From a virus, in the IMG/VR virus record IMGVR_UViG_3300036770_005983, positions 1 through 64,000 of that record: 64,000 nt of DNA. One strand, 5' to 3'. The position numbers and the translations under genes were made by a program. Below, in pieces: positions 8,549 through 17,169 of the stretch. How positions within the stretch are numbered: the first letter of the stretch is position 1; the number at the start of each line of letters is the position of its first letter. The notes under the pieces are model-generated. The model was not told the origin of the DNA, searched no databases, and saw only the letters and a program-made list of their open reading frames with translations.

Positions 8549-9154
8549 ATGGAAAAACACATAATACAAATAGGTGCTTGTGGTGGAAAAGATCATGTTA
8601 CTGAATCTCTCACCAGACCATTAGCGAATACTACAATTCATCTGATAGAACCTCTAGATAATAATTTTGCCAAGTTACAAATAAACTATAAAAATATCGC
8701 CGCTATTAATCAAGTTATTTTTTATAAATGTGCTATTTCAACATTTACTGGTAAAATACCTCTATACTGTCAAAAAAATATACGCAATCCCAATAATTTA
8801 GATGAACATTGCTCTATTAGTTATGATCACTTATTAGCCCACGGACACCAGAACAATATAGAGAAAATCGAGGCCGACTGCTATACCTTAAATGATTTTA
8901 TAGATAAGTTTAATATAAAAGGCATTATAGATTATCTATATATAGACACAGAAGGACATGATTGCGATATATTATTGTCTATAAATTTTGACAATTTAGA
9001 TATTAATAATATATTCTTTGAACAGGTTCATAGCGACGGCCCTTTTTCTAAAGGTAGAAAACTTGAACAAACAATATCTTATTTAACATCACACAACTAT
9101 ACAATAAAACAAAATAGTGGTTTTGATATTCTTTTTACAAAACAAATTCTATAG
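8549..9154 (+). CDS. FkbM-type SAM-dependent methyltransferase
   Basis: 201 residues. The SAM motif is IIQIGACGGKDHV near the N-terminus followed by IHLIEPLDNNFAKL (acidic residue after strand 2), then YLYIDTEGHDCDIL, the FkbM signature D-x-E-G-x-D. A LNDFIDKF segment precedes it, as is typical. FkbM enzymes O-methylate sugars or polyketides; beside glycosyltransferases a sugar methylation role is the natural inference. Eleven bases separate it from the upstream gene. Confidence 0.82.
   Translation: MEKHIIQIGACGGKDHVTESLTRPLANTTIHLIEPLDNNFAKLQINYKNIAAINQVIFYKCAISTFTGKIPLYCQKNIRNPNNLDEHCSISYDHLLAHGHQNNIEKIEADCYTLNDFIDKFNIKGIIDYLYIDTEGHDCDILLSINFDNLDINNIFFEQVHSDGPFSKGRKLEQTISYLTSHNYTIKQNSGFDILFTKQIL
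8988..9015 (+). promoter_or_regulatory. Candidate sigma70-type promoter inside the FkbM gene
   Basis: TTGACA at 8988-8993 and TATATT at 9010-9015 with a 16-base spacer. It lies about 170 bases before the TylF-type gene. It matches 11 of 12 hexamer bases but sits in AT-rich coding sequence, so chance is possible. It is one of a set of similar sites in this arm. Confidence 0.3.
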
Positions 9155-9184
9155 ATAAATATAAACAATATAGTCGAGTAAAAT

Positions 9185-9883
9185 ATGAAAACAATTAAAG
9201 AATACGAAGATCTAGCTAAGGATCTGATCAATAAAAAAATTACTATGGTTCGTCCAGATGAATTTAAAACAATATTCAAACATTATTCCAAAATATCCGA
9301 AGTTGAAGGAGACATAGTTGAATGCGGCGTCTGGAGGGGCGGATTTTCCATATTTCTAAGTCGTGTATTTGAAAACAAAACTATTTGGGTATGTGATTCA
9401 TACGAAGGATTCCAGCCCTTAGCAACAGCAAAACATAAGTATGACAAAGAAAGACATACTCCTAACTTTACACATAATGCTGTGGGTCCATTGGCTATTA
9501 GTTTAGAGCAAGTTAAAACTAATTTTGAAAATTATGGTTTGGGCAATCAAGATCGAATCAAATTTTTAAAAGGATTTGTTAAAGACACTTTACCCACCTC
9601 CGGAATCAAAAAGATAGCTTTACTAAGAATAGATGTAGACGCCTATTCTGCCACATTAGAAACCTTAGAAGAATTATATGATAAAGTTCAATGTGGAGGA
9701 TATATTATATTTGATGATTCGTGTCTATATGAAACTTTGGACGCTATTAAAACATTCTTCGGGCAAAGAAATATTCCTGAATTCATTAACCATCCGGTAA
9801 CCGATCAGCCTTTAGACATTAATAAAAAACACACCAATGATAACTCAGGCTTACCGGCAGGATGCTATATTATAAAAGAATAA
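9185..9883 (+). CDS. TylF/MycF-family O-methyltransferase
   Basis: 232 residues. The family signature is clear: GDIVECGVWRGGFSIFL (motif I), IWVCDSYEGFQ (strand 2 with acidic residue, D-S-x-x-G), LRIDVDAYSATLETLE and GGYIIFDDSCLYET (metal-binding Asp pair). These Mg-dependent enzymes O-methylate sugars such as those of macrolides. Next to FkbM- and glycosyltransferase genes it probably methylates a phage-made glycan. About 30 bases separate it from the FkbM gene, with a possible internal promoter there. Confidence 0.85.
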   Translation: MKTIKEYEDLAKDLINKKITMVRPDEFKTIFKHYSKISEVEGDIVECGVWRGGFSIFLSRVFENKTIWVCDSYEGFQPLATAKHKYDKERHTPNFTHNAVGPLAISLEQVKTNFENYGLGNQDRIKFLKGFVKDTLPTSGIKKIALLRIDVDAYSATLETLEELYDKVQCGGYIIFDDSCLYETLDAIKTFFGQRNIPEFINHPVTDQPLDINKKHTNDNSGLPAGCYIIKE

Positions 9884-9923
9884 TCACCTATACATACCTT
9901 AAACTGAAAAATAAAAATTTAAT

Positions 9924-10502
9924 ATGGCTCACTATGCTCAACAAGAATTTTTAATTAATGTTAGAAGGCATTTCTTATCTTATTTTATAGGAAAATCTCT
10001 ATCTGATAAAATTAATGTCATAGACTTTGGATCTCAAGATATCAATGGAAATAATCGTTTTTTATTCTTTAATTATAACTATACTGGTGTTGATATTGGT
10101 CCAGGAAATAATGTTGATATAGTATCAAAAACTCATGAGTTTCAAAGCGACCAAACTTATGATATTGTTATAAGCACAGAGGCTCTTGAGCACGATATGT
10201 TTTGGGAAAAATCTATACAACGTATGGTAGATTTACTGAAACCAGGTAAATTAATGCTTATTACATGCGCTTCCACAGGCAGGCCCGAACACGGCACAGT
10301 TAGGTCCGAAGGCAAAGATGCCTTCTCTTCTCCCTTAACAGCGAATATAGAAGAGGGAGACTGGATGAACTATTACAGAAATATAACAGAATATGATATT
10401 AGATCTGTTCTAGACATAGATAAAATCTTTGCTTCTTACCAATTCTTCTATAATCCCGAGCCTCATTGCGACTTATATTTTTATGGACTAAAAGCTTTAT
10501 GA
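9924..10502 (+). CDS. Class I SAM-dependent methyltransferase
   Basis: 192 residues. Motif I is degenerate but readable (INVIDFGSQDINGNN), followed by YTGVDIGPGNNVDIV (strand 2 acidic residue), YDIVISTEALEHDMFW (motif II, typical EALEH of Methyltransf_11 proteins) and LLKPGKLMLITCAS (motif III). The target is unknown. The sequence after motif III (GRPEHGT to NIEEGDWMNYY) may be the acceptor lid. Its stop overlaps the next ATG (ATGA), tying it to the following transferase. Confidence 0.8.
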   Translation: MAHYAQQEFLINVRRHFLSYFIGKSLSDKINVIDFGSQDINGNNRFLFFNYNYTGVDIGPGNNVDIVSKTHEFQSDQTYDIVISTEALEHDMFWEKSIQRMVDLLKPGKLMLITCASTGRPEHGTVRSEGKDAFSSPLTANIEEGDWMNYYRNITEYDIRSVLDIDKIFASYQFFYNPEPHCDLYFYGLKAL

Positions 10503-11191
10503 AAATTTTCTATAGGATTAGTGATACTGGATATCCAAAAAACAAACCATCTTATATCAATAATAAAAATTGTTTACATAATTTTTGTCAACATTTTGAT
10601 CCATCTGACATCAACATCATTGCAGACAATGTAAGCGATAATACATATAAAATGATTAATGAATATGTTAAAAAAGATCAAATCGAAAAAGTTGCAGTGG
10701 GTCATGGAGCAGGAACATTTAATTTAGCTCTAGATAGAGCATTATTATTAGATGACGAAGAATATATCTATTTTGTTGAAAACGATTATCTTCATAGAAC
10801 TAGAAGTTCTAATATTTTATTAGAAGGATTTACAATAGGATTTCCTTATATTACACTATATGACCATCCAGATAAATATATAGATCCTTCTAATGGAGGC
10901 AATCCTTTTTGTAGTGGTGGGGCGGAAAACACCAGAGTCTATTTATCTCAATCGTGTCATTGGAAAATTACCAATTCTACTACCATGACCTTTGCAACCA
11001 CCGTTAAAACGCTAAAGCAAGATGAATATATTTTGAGAAAATGGACAAGTGGTACGCATCCTAATGACTTTCAAATGTTTTTAGAACTAGCAAAAAACCA
11101 AAAATTTTTAATTTCGCCTATCCCGGGATATTCTACGCACGGAGAAACACAATACTTATCACCATTAATTAACTGGAACAATTATGTATAA
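10499..11191 (+). CDS. Putative GT-A glycosyltransferase-like protein
   Basis: 230 residues from the ATG that overlaps the previous stop; an earlier in-frame ATG at 10466 lies inside the upstream gene. It has MKIFYRISDTGYPKNKPSYI at the start, then NIIADNVSDNT, GTFNLALDRALLL and YIYFVENDYLHR around residues 88-99, where END could take the place of the DxD metal site. The fold is inferred from this order of strands. HGETQYLSPLINW near the end may be part of the acceptor site. Function inferred also from its place in the sugar cluster. Confidence 0.6.
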   Translation: MKIFYRISDTGYPKNKPSYINNKNCLHNFCQHFDPSDINIIADNVSDNTYKMINEYVKKDQIEKVAVGHGAGTFNLALDRALLLDDEEYIYFVENDYLHRTRSSNILLEGFTIGFPYITLYDHPDKYIDPSNGGNPFCSGGAENTRVYLSQSCHWKITNSTTMTFATTVKTLKQDEYILRKWTSGTHPNDFQMFLELAKNQKFLISPIPGYSTHGETQYLSPLINWNNYV

Positions 11192-11822
11192 ATATATGTA
11201 TAATACAAATGAATTTAACTTTGCTTCAAGTCTAGCTAAAATTTTCAATGTTGCTGATTTAGCAACTATCAATAGCGATATTGATCTGCTGAAAAGAGAA
11301 AATGATCAAAGTACACCTCATCATAAATTATTTTATGAATGGAGCAGGACTGGTGATTTTACCTCTATGTATGATTTATTTATTAAGCAATATATTAGGC
11401 CACTATATGAGAACTCAATTGTTATTCAAAAAATCCCCACTTTTCGCATTTGTTATCCTAATAATATAGCTGTTGGAGAATTCCATAAAGATAAGTGGTA
11501 TAGAAATGGCGATTGGGCAGCAAAAGTTAAAGAATTAAATTTTTTCCTGCCTTTTACAGATGCTTTTGATACTAATACCATATGGGTAGAATCTTCTGAA
11601 GATAAAAATGATTTTAGTCCAATGATTTGTAAATATGGTGAATTTATACAGTGGGACGGGCCAAATCTTTTACATGGAAACAAAATAAATACAACTGGTA
11701 AAACAAGAGTTAGTATCGATTTTAGAGTAATAGAATATAAGAATTATATTCCTAGTGAACACGGATCTATCAACATGAAATCCAAATTTAAAATAGGAGA
11801 ATATTATAATTTCTATGATTAG
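11184..11822 (+). CDS. Fe(II)/2-oxoglutarate oxygenase-like, StrG-type protein
   Basis: 212 residues. A HxD pair (GEFHKDKWY), a distal His (NLLHGNK) and an Arg in TRVSIDFRVI make the facial triad and co-substrate site of cupin-fold Fe(II)/2-oxoglutarate enzymes. The body (WAAKVKELNFFLPFTDAF) reminds me of the StrG-like proteins of aminoglycoside gene clusters. It may hydroxylate or oxidise a sugar. It overlaps both neighbours by 8 bases. A second in-frame ATG four codons in is an alternative start. Family assignment is from motif memory only. Confidence 0.6.
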   Translation: MYKYMYNTNEFNFASSLAKIFNVADLATINSDIDLLKRENDQSTPHHKLFYEWSRTGDFTSMYDLFIKQYIRPLYENSIVIQKIPTFRICYPNNIAVGEFHKDKWYRNGDWAAKVKELNFFLPFTDAFDTNTIWVESSEDKNDFSPMICKYGEFIQWDGPNLLHGNKINTTGKTRVSIDFRVIEYKNYIPSEHGSINMKSKFKIGEYYNFYD

Positions 11823-12594
11823 TGTTATTATACCTACATATAATACTCCAACGGCTCTTGATTTATGTATAAAATCTGCTATAGAATCACAAAATAATAT
11901 AAATAATATTGTTGTTGTAGTTGACGGAACATTTGAAATTAATAAAGATATACTACTCAAATATAAAAAATATATTAATCCTATTATTCTTGACAAGAAT
12001 GTAGGAACATGCAAAGCAACTAATATTGGGGTTTATGAATCTCAATATGATTCTATCTTAATTGTTAATGATGATAATGTTTTTCCTAAAAAATGGGATA
12101 TTATTTTATCTGATATAGACATATCCCAAAGCGTTATTAGTCCGAATCAAATAGAACCATATAATAGCATATTTAGTCAGTTTCACATCAAAGACTTAGG
12201 TAGAGATCCTAAAAGTTTTGATCTTAATAGTTTTCTTGAGTATTCTGATAGAATCAGTAAAAATATTATAGAAGATTCCGGTTCAACATTTCCTATTTTT
12301 ATGAATAAAATAAATTTTCTAAGATGTGGAGGTTTCGATCAAGATTATCCTTCTCCTAGCGGTTTTGTAGCAGACTGGGAATTTTTTATGAAATGTAAAA
12401 TGAATGGTCTTAAAATGCAAAGAATATATAGCCTTCACTTTTATCATTTTGTATCAGTATCAGCAAAATCGCCTGATCAAATTGAAAAATCTAAAATATA
12501 TGAATATAATAGTCATTTATATTTTAAGTATAAATGGGGAAGACTAGCACAACACAACCCAATAGATAACTCTAAGTGTCTCAATGCAAATTAA
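11815..12594 (+). CDS. Family 2 glycosyltransferase
   Basis: 259 residues. It begins with the classic GT2 strand MISVIIPTYNTPTALDLCI, then NNIVVVVDGTF, LDKNVGTCKATNIGV (N-x-G-x-x-x-A-x-N) and ILIVNDDNVFPKKWD with the DDN metal site. CGGFDQDYP and FVADWEFFMK match the later GT2 acceptor region. It has no membrane anchor, so it acts in the cytoplasm. The ATG overlaps the previous stop by 8 bases. Confidence 0.88.
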   Translation: MISVIIPTYNTPTALDLCIKSAIESQNNINNIVVVVDGTFEINKDILLKYKKYINPIILDKNVGTCKATNIGVYESQYDSILIVNDDNVFPKKWDIILSDIDISQSVISPNQIEPYNSIFSQFHIKDLGRDPKSFDLNSFLEYSDRISKNIIEDSGSTFPIFMNKINFLRCGGFDQDYPSPSGFVADWEFFMKCKMNGLKMQRIYSLHFYHFVSVSAKSPDQIEKSKIYEYNSHLYFKYKWGRLAQHNPIDNSKCLNAN

Positions 12595-13414
12595 ATTAAG
12601 TAATATAATATCTGATTCGTCGGTTGGTTTTGTTGGAAATATCAGTGACAAAGAATCTTTAGTAAAATTTATACAATATTTTATTTTCAATGAAACATGG
12701 CTTAATAAATTTAATAAAATTGTATTAAGTATTAATGGATCAGATGAATCACTAGCAAACGATTGCAATAAACAATTAAATAATATATATAATCAAAATA
12801 AAATACAAATCCTATATAATAAAAACATAGGACCTATTTTTGGTGCTATGCATCTAGATTTTATTCTATTTGAATATTTTAAACAAACAAATACTAAATA
12901 TGTTTGGAAATTTTCAAATGATATTATTTCGGATATGAGTATTTTTGATGTGATTATAGATAATAACTATGATTTTTTCTATATTAATAATATAGGATAT
13001 GCTGCTTTTAATAATGTTAGCAAAAAACAATTATTTGATAATATAAAAAACCAATCTTATTTTTATCCACAAACTAACTACTATATATATAAAAACAAAA
13101 TTACTAACTGGTATCCGGATTATTCTGAAATTATTAGATTAAAAACTCTTTATGAAGAAATAAAAAAGAAACACCCACATTATTATCCTTGGGATGCTAT
13201 ACAGGGATGTGATTGCGAGAGTATGTTAGCAAAAACAATTATAGATAATAATCTCAAAGCATATCATCTACTGTCTGATAACGATACAGCAAAAATTATA
13301 GAAGCTGTTTATGCTTATAAAATAGGAGACGGTAGTCATAAAAATATACAATATTCTAATATTGGTAATCTTTGTCATTATCATTTCATGAACCAACCAA
13401 TTTTAAAAATATAA
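12584..13414 (+). CDS. Putative GT-A glycosyltransferase-like protein
   Basis: 276 residues, overlapping the GT2 stop by 11 bases. The order VGFVGNISDKESLVKFI, NKIVLSINGSDE, ILYNKNIGPIFGAMHLDF and YVWKFSNDIISDM resembles a GT-A nucleotide-binding half with SND in place of the usual DxD. The C-terminal half has PWDAIQGCDCESMLA and ends in a His-rich stretch. No exact family is recognised. It closes the first sugar cluster. Confidence 0.55.
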   Translation: MQIKLSNIISDSSVGFVGNISDKESLVKFIQYFIFNETWLNKFNKIVLSINGSDESLANDCNKQLNNIYNQNKIQILYNKNIGPIFGAMHLDFILFEYFKQTNTKYVWKFSNDIISDMSIFDVIIDNNYDFFYINNIGYAAFNNVSKKQLFDNIKNQSYFYPQTNYYIYKNKITNWYPDYSEIIRLKTLYEEIKKKHPHYYPWDAIQGCDCESMLAKTIIDNNLKAYHLLSDNDTAKIIEAVYAYKIGDGSHKNIQYSNIGNLCHYHFMNQPILKI

Positions 13415-13423
13415 ATGATCCTA

Positions 13424-13451
13424 TTGACATAGTTGTGATCTGCGGTATCAT
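13424..13451 (+). promoter_or_regulatory. Candidate sigma70-type promoter before dCMP deaminase
   Basis: TTGACA at 13424-13429 and TATCAT at 13446-13451 with a 16-base spacer. The deaminase ATG is at 13459, so a start site about seven bases after the -10 box would fall on or next to the ATG, giving a leaderless or nearly leaderless message. No Shine-Dalgarno is visible before that ATG, which fits. Placed at the boundary between the sugar cluster and nucleotide metabolism. Confidence 0.55.
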
Positions 13452-13458
13452 ATGTTAT

Positions 13459-13932
13459 ATGAAAAACAGACCAAACTGGACAGATTATTTTCTTGGACTA
13501 TCCAAAGTAGTTTCTCAAAGAAGCCACGATATACACACCCAACACGGATGTGTGATTACAGATAAGCAAAATAGAATTTTAGGCGTGGGATATAATGGTT
13601 TTCCTCGTGGTCTGGATGATTCCCAGTTACCAACCGAAAGACCAGACAAATACGATTGGATGGTACATAGCGAAAGAAATGCTCTTAGTAATTGCGTAGT
13701 AAGACCAGATGGCGGAACAGCATATGTTACCGGTCAATGTTGCAATGATTGTATTATAGCATTATGGCAAGAAGGCATCGACACCGTCTATATGATAGAT
13801 AATCACGGGACGGTTCTGTTTGATAACAAAGCAAAGGAAAGATTCGATAAATTTGTGAAAATGAGTGGTATAAAAATTTTTTACATACAACCAAATCTTG
13901 ATTGGATGAAACAAAGTATTGGTGTATTATGA
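13459..13932 (+). CDS. dCMP deaminase
   Basis: 157 residues from the ATG at 13459, chosen because MKNRPNWTDYFLGL matches the usual start of phage and bacterial dCMP deaminases; a longer frame runs back into the previous gene without similarity. The zinc site is HSERNAL (H70, catalytic E72) with QCCNDC (C95, C98). GVGYNGFPRG is the conserved substrate loop. It converts dCMP to dUMP for dTTP synthesis. No thymidylate synthase lies in this window. Its stop overlaps the ATG of a small protein. Confidence 0.92.
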   Translation: MKNRPNWTDYFLGLSKVVSQRSHDIHTQHGCVITDKQNRILGVGYNGFPRGLDDSQLPTERPDKYDWMVHSERNALSNCVVRPDGGTAYVTGQCCNDCIIALWQEGIDTVYMIDNHGTVLFDNKAKERFDKFVKMSGIKIFYIQPNLDWMKQSIGVL

Positions 13933-14066
13933 TAGTTACCCTATTTTATATTGTGTCTATAATACATACGATAAGAATATATTTTGACCCAACTTTTAAT
14001 CCTGTCGATAAAGAATTTGCTAGTTTGGTCATGTTGGGGTTTATGTCTTTACTACTAAAAAAATAA
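13929..14066 (+). CDS. Small hydrophobic protein (45 aa)
   Basis: The ATG overlaps the deaminase stop (ATGA), and the frame fills the gap up to the reductase gene. It encodes MIVTLFYIVSIIHTIRIYF, a central polar patch DPTFNPVDKEF, then a second hydrophobic run LVMLGFMSLLLKK. Two short membrane segments are possible. No family recognised. The tight coupling and filled gap argue that it is real, but its short length leaves doubt. Confidence 0.5.
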   Translation: MIVTLFYIVSIIHTIRIYFDPTFNPVDKEFASLVMLGFMSLLLKK

Positions 14067-14078
14067 CGGAGTCTTATT

Positions 14079-15050
14079 ATGATTTTTGATGAGCAAATTA
14101 GTCGCAAGCCGGATAATTATCCATGGACACAAGACTTCATAGAGGCTATGCATAATGGCTTTTGGACACACAGAGAATTTAATTTTAGTAGTGATACTCA
14201 AGATTTCAGGGTTAATTTAACTGAACAACAAAAACAAATAATAATTCGAGCACTATCAACTATAGGCCAACTAGAAATCAGTGTGAAGAAATTTTGGGCC
14301 AAACTAGGAGACAATCTGCCACATCCATCTCTGAATGATTTAGGATATACAATGGCTCATGTGGAAGTTATTCATGGCGATGCTTATGAAAGACTTTTAG
14401 AAGTTTTGGGCATAGATGATAATTTCGAAAAAATCTTAGAATTAGATATTATCAAAGGCAGGGTTAATTATCTTCGTAAGCATTTACATAAATTCCATCA
14501 AGATAACAAAAAACAATTTATTTACTCTCTTATTCTATTTACTCTATTCGTTGAGAATATAGCATTGTTTTCTCAATTTTATACTATTAGTTATTTTGGT
14601 AGATTTCTGAATTTACTTAAAGATACAAATAAGCAAGTTGAATATACCAGTAGAGAAGAAAATCTTCATGCTATGATAGGTATTAAAATAATCAACACCA
14701 TTAAACAAGAATATCCAGAACTGTTTGATAAAGAACTAGAAGATAAAATTATTCACGAATCCAAGGAAGCGGTCAAATACGAATGCGAAATTATTGACTG
14801 GATTGTTAATGGTTATGTAGAAGAAAATCTAAATTCTGATCTTCTTAAAGAGTTCATCAAAAATAGACTAAATGAATCGTTGAGCCAAATAGGATACGAA
14901 CCTGTATTTGATATTGATCAAAAATTGTTGTCAAAAACATTATGGTTCGACGAACAGATTCTTGGTAACAATATGACCGATTTCTTCCATTCTCGCCCCG
15001 TAGAATACTCTAAGAAAGCTCTGTCGTTCGACATAGAGGCTTTGTTTTAA
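14079..15050 (+). CDS. nrdB: Ribonucleotide reductase class I, beta (small) subunit
   Basis: 323 residues. The di-metal ligands are visible: E66 (in GQLEISVKKFW; Glu where E. coli has Asp84), E96 and H99 (EVIHGDAY), E159 (FVENIALF), E194 and H197 (EENLHAM). Tyr103, four residues after H99, is at the radical Tyr position. It would hold the radical used by the alpha subunit. ACGGAG before the ATG is a fair ribosome site. The beta gene comes before alpha, the reverse of the E. coli order. Confidence 0.93.
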   Translation: MIFDEQISRKPDNYPWTQDFIEAMHNGFWTHREFNFSSDTQDFRVNLTEQQKQIIIRALSTIGQLEISVKKFWAKLGDNLPHPSLNDLGYTMAHVEVIHGDAYERLLEVLGIDDNFEKILELDIIKGRVNYLRKHLHKFHQDNKKQFIYSLILFTLFVENIALFSQFYTISYFGRFLNLLKDTNKQVEYTSREENLHAMIGIKIINTIKQEYPELFDKELEDKIIHESKEAVKYECEIIDWIVNGYVEENLNSDLLKEFIKNRLNESLSQIGYEPVFDIDQKLLSKTLWFDEQILGNNMTDFFHSRPVEYSKKALSFDIEALF

Positions 15051-15079
15051 TCACTGCTACAGGTTTTATAGGACTTTAA

Positions 15080-16732
15080 ATGACGACCCAACCATACTAT
15101 TGGCTTAATTCACATAGTCGCCTATTCTTAGAAAGAGGATATCTTCAACAAGATGTTTCTCCAGAAGATAGAATAAAAAATATATCTCAAAATGCTGAAA
15201 AATTATTAGGTATTCCAAATTTTGCAGAAAAATTTGAAAAGTATATGAGTTTAGGATTTTACTCATTATCCACACCAGTTTGGACTAATTATGGTAATTC
15301 CCGAGGATTGCCAGTTAGTTGCTTTAATTCCCATATCAGCGACAGAATGGACAGCATTCTGTATAAAGTGGCCGAAGTTGGTATGATGAGCAAATTAGGC
15401 GGTGGTACTAGTGGTTATTTCGGAGAATTAAGATCACGAGGAGCGAGTATTAGTGTTGGAGGAGAAAGTAGCGGCCCTGTTCACTTTATGGAATTGTTCG
15501 ATAAAGTAGCAGATGTTATTAGTCAAGGATCGGCACGAAGAGGAAGCTTTGCGGCCTACTTGCCGGTGGAGCATCCTGATATAGAGGAATTTTTACAAAT
15601 TCGTAATGAAGGTCATCCTATTCAAAATATGAGTATTGGTGTTACAATAACCGATGAGTGGATGCATAGTATGGTAGAAGGAGATAAGCACAAAAGAAAA
15701 ATTTGGGCTAAAATTATTCAAAAACGATTTGAGAGTGGATATCCATATATATTCTTTTATGATACTGTAAACAATAATGCTCCGCAAGCTTATAAAGACA
15801 AAAATATAAAAATAAATAGTAGCAATCTATGTTCAGAAATTAATCTAGCATCAGATGAAAATAATAGTTTTGTTTGTGTTCTAAGTTCTCTTAATCTACT
15901 TCATTGGGATGAAATTATACAAACCGACGCGATAGAAACTCTTATCTACTTCTTAGATAGCGTTAACCAAGAGTTTGTAAATAAAACAGAGAATATTCGT
16001 TTTATGAAGAGCGCAAGAAACTTTGCCTTAAATCATAGGGCATTAGGTATGGGAGTATTGGGATGGCATTCATATCTTCAAAGCAAAATGATAAGCTTTG
16101 AAAGTATGCAAGCTAAACTAATTAATACTAATATGTGGCAAACTATTAGAGAACGATCAGATAAAGCATCAAGAGAATTAGCAGAAAAATTCGGAGAGGC
16201 TCCTATTCTAGAAGGATATGGCCGTAGAAATGTAACAACGCTAGCAATTGCTCCAACAACTAGCAGTAGTTTTATATTGGGACAAGTAAGTCCTAGCATA
16301 GAACCATTGAATAGTAATTATTTTGTTAAGAATTTAGCAAAAGGAAAATTCACATATAAGAACCCTCATCTAAAAGAAATTCTTAAAAAATACAATAAAA
16401 ATGACGAAACTGTCTGGAAGAGTATTCTCGTTAAGGGAGGTTCTGTTCAACATCTAAAGTTCTTATCCGATAATGAAAAAGAAGTATTTAAAACATTTGG
16501 AGAAATTAGTCAGAAAGAAATTATTATTCAAGCGTCTCAGAGACAAAAATATATAGATCAGTCTCAGTCTTTAAATCTAATGATAGGTCCAGATATACCA
16601 CCAAAACAAGTTAGTGATCTTCTTATAGAAGGGTGGAAATTAGGCATTAAAACCTTTTATTATCAACGAAGCGCCAACCCCGCTCAAGAATTAGCAAGAA
16701 ATATTTTGTCATGTAGTAATTGCGAATCTTAA
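15080..16732 (+). CDS. nrdA: Ribonucleotide reductase class I, alpha (large) subunit
   Basis: 550 residues. Catalytic N249-C251-E253 (NLCSE), the redox pair C81 (PVSCFNS) and C266 (FVCVLSS), the radical-transfer tyrosines in KTFYYQRS, and a C-terminal CSNC pair are all present, as are GGGTSGYFG and RRGSFAAYL of the barrel. It is shorter than E. coli NrdA (about 760) because it starts right at the catalytic domain: the N-terminal ATP-cone is missing, so dATP feedback through the cone is absent. It reduces ribonucleotides to feed phage DNA synthesis. Confidence 0.95.
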   Translation: MTTQPYYWLNSHSRLFLERGYLQQDVSPEDRIKNISQNAEKLLGIPNFAEKFEKYMSLGFYSLSTPVWTNYGNSRGLPVSCFNSHISDRMDSILYKVAEVGMMSKLGGGTSGYFGELRSRGASISVGGESSGPVHFMELFDKVADVISQGSARRGSFAAYLPVEHPDIEEFLQIRNEGHPIQNMSIGVTITDEWMHSMVEGDKHKRKIWAKIIQKRFESGYPYIFFYDTVNNNAPQAYKDKNIKINSSNLCSEINLASDENNSFVCVLSSLNLLHWDEIIQTDAIETLIYFLDSVNQEFVNKTENIRFMKSARNFALNHRALGMGVLGWHSYLQSKMISFESMQAKLINTNMWQTIRERSDKASRELAEKFGEAPILEGYGRRNVTTLAIAPTTSSSFILGQVSPSIEPLNSNYFVKNLAKGKFTYKNPHLKEILKKYNKNDETVWKSILVKGGSVQHLKFLSDNEKEVFKTFGEISQKEIIIQASQRQKYIDQSQSLNLMIGPDIPPKQVSDLLIEGWKLGIKTFYYQRSANPAQELARNILSCSNCES

Positions 16733-16745
16733 AGGAGAATATATA

Positions 16746-17111
16746 ATGGGAAATGTATTTGAAGATCAAACAAAATTTATGGTTGCTTGTGACCAAACAG
16801 TTTGCGAATGGAATCAATCTCAACTAGATATGTATTATACTCTTATCAAAGAAGAAGTATCGGAATTACAAGAGGCTCTACATAATAAAGATAAAGTAGA
16901 AATACTAGATGCTTTAATAGATATCATTGTGGTTACAGCAGGAGCTATAAACAGCACAGGCAGCAATGCTCAAGGGGCATGGGATGAAGTGATGAAAACC
17001 AATTTCGCTAAAGTAGATCCTGTTACAGGAAAAGTAAAAAAGAGAGAAGATGGTAAAGTACTAAAACCAGACGGATGGAAAGCTCCTGACCTTAACTCAT
17101 TTGTAATATGA
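16746..17111 (+). CDS. MazG-like nucleotide pyrophosphohydrolase
   Basis: 121 residues. The all-alpha NTP pyrophosphohydrolase signature is readable: EEVSELQEAL (E36, E37, E40) and EILDALIDIIVV (E52, D55, D59), which together bind Mg. Phage MazG-like enzymes clear non-canonical nucleotides or alter alarmone levels; the substrate here is unknown. The C-terminal tail (KPDGWKAPDLNSFVI) is typical of phage versions. AAGGAGA before the ATG is a strong ribosome site. Confidence 0.82.
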   Translation: MGNVFEDQTKFMVACDQTVCEWNQSQLDMYYTLIKEEVSELQEALHNKDKVEILDALIDIIVVTAGAINSTGSNAQGAWDEVMKTNFAKVDPVTGKVKKREDGKVLKPDGWKAPDLNSFVI

Positions 17112-17117
17112 TATATG

Positions 17118-17150
17118 GTGTATATTAATATGTTATTATTAATATATCAC
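17118..17150 (+). terminator. AT-rich inverted repeat between MazG-like and PhoH genes
   Basis: GTG-T-ATATTAATA, a 6-base loop TGTTAT, then TATTAATATATCAC: twelve pairs with a one-base bulge. It follows the MazG-like stop by 6 bases in a 58-base gap. No run of T follows, so it could be a weak terminator, a processing site or an operator. Stem is almost all A-T. Confidence 0.3.
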
Positions 17151-17169
17151 TTATTATAAAGGGCATAAC

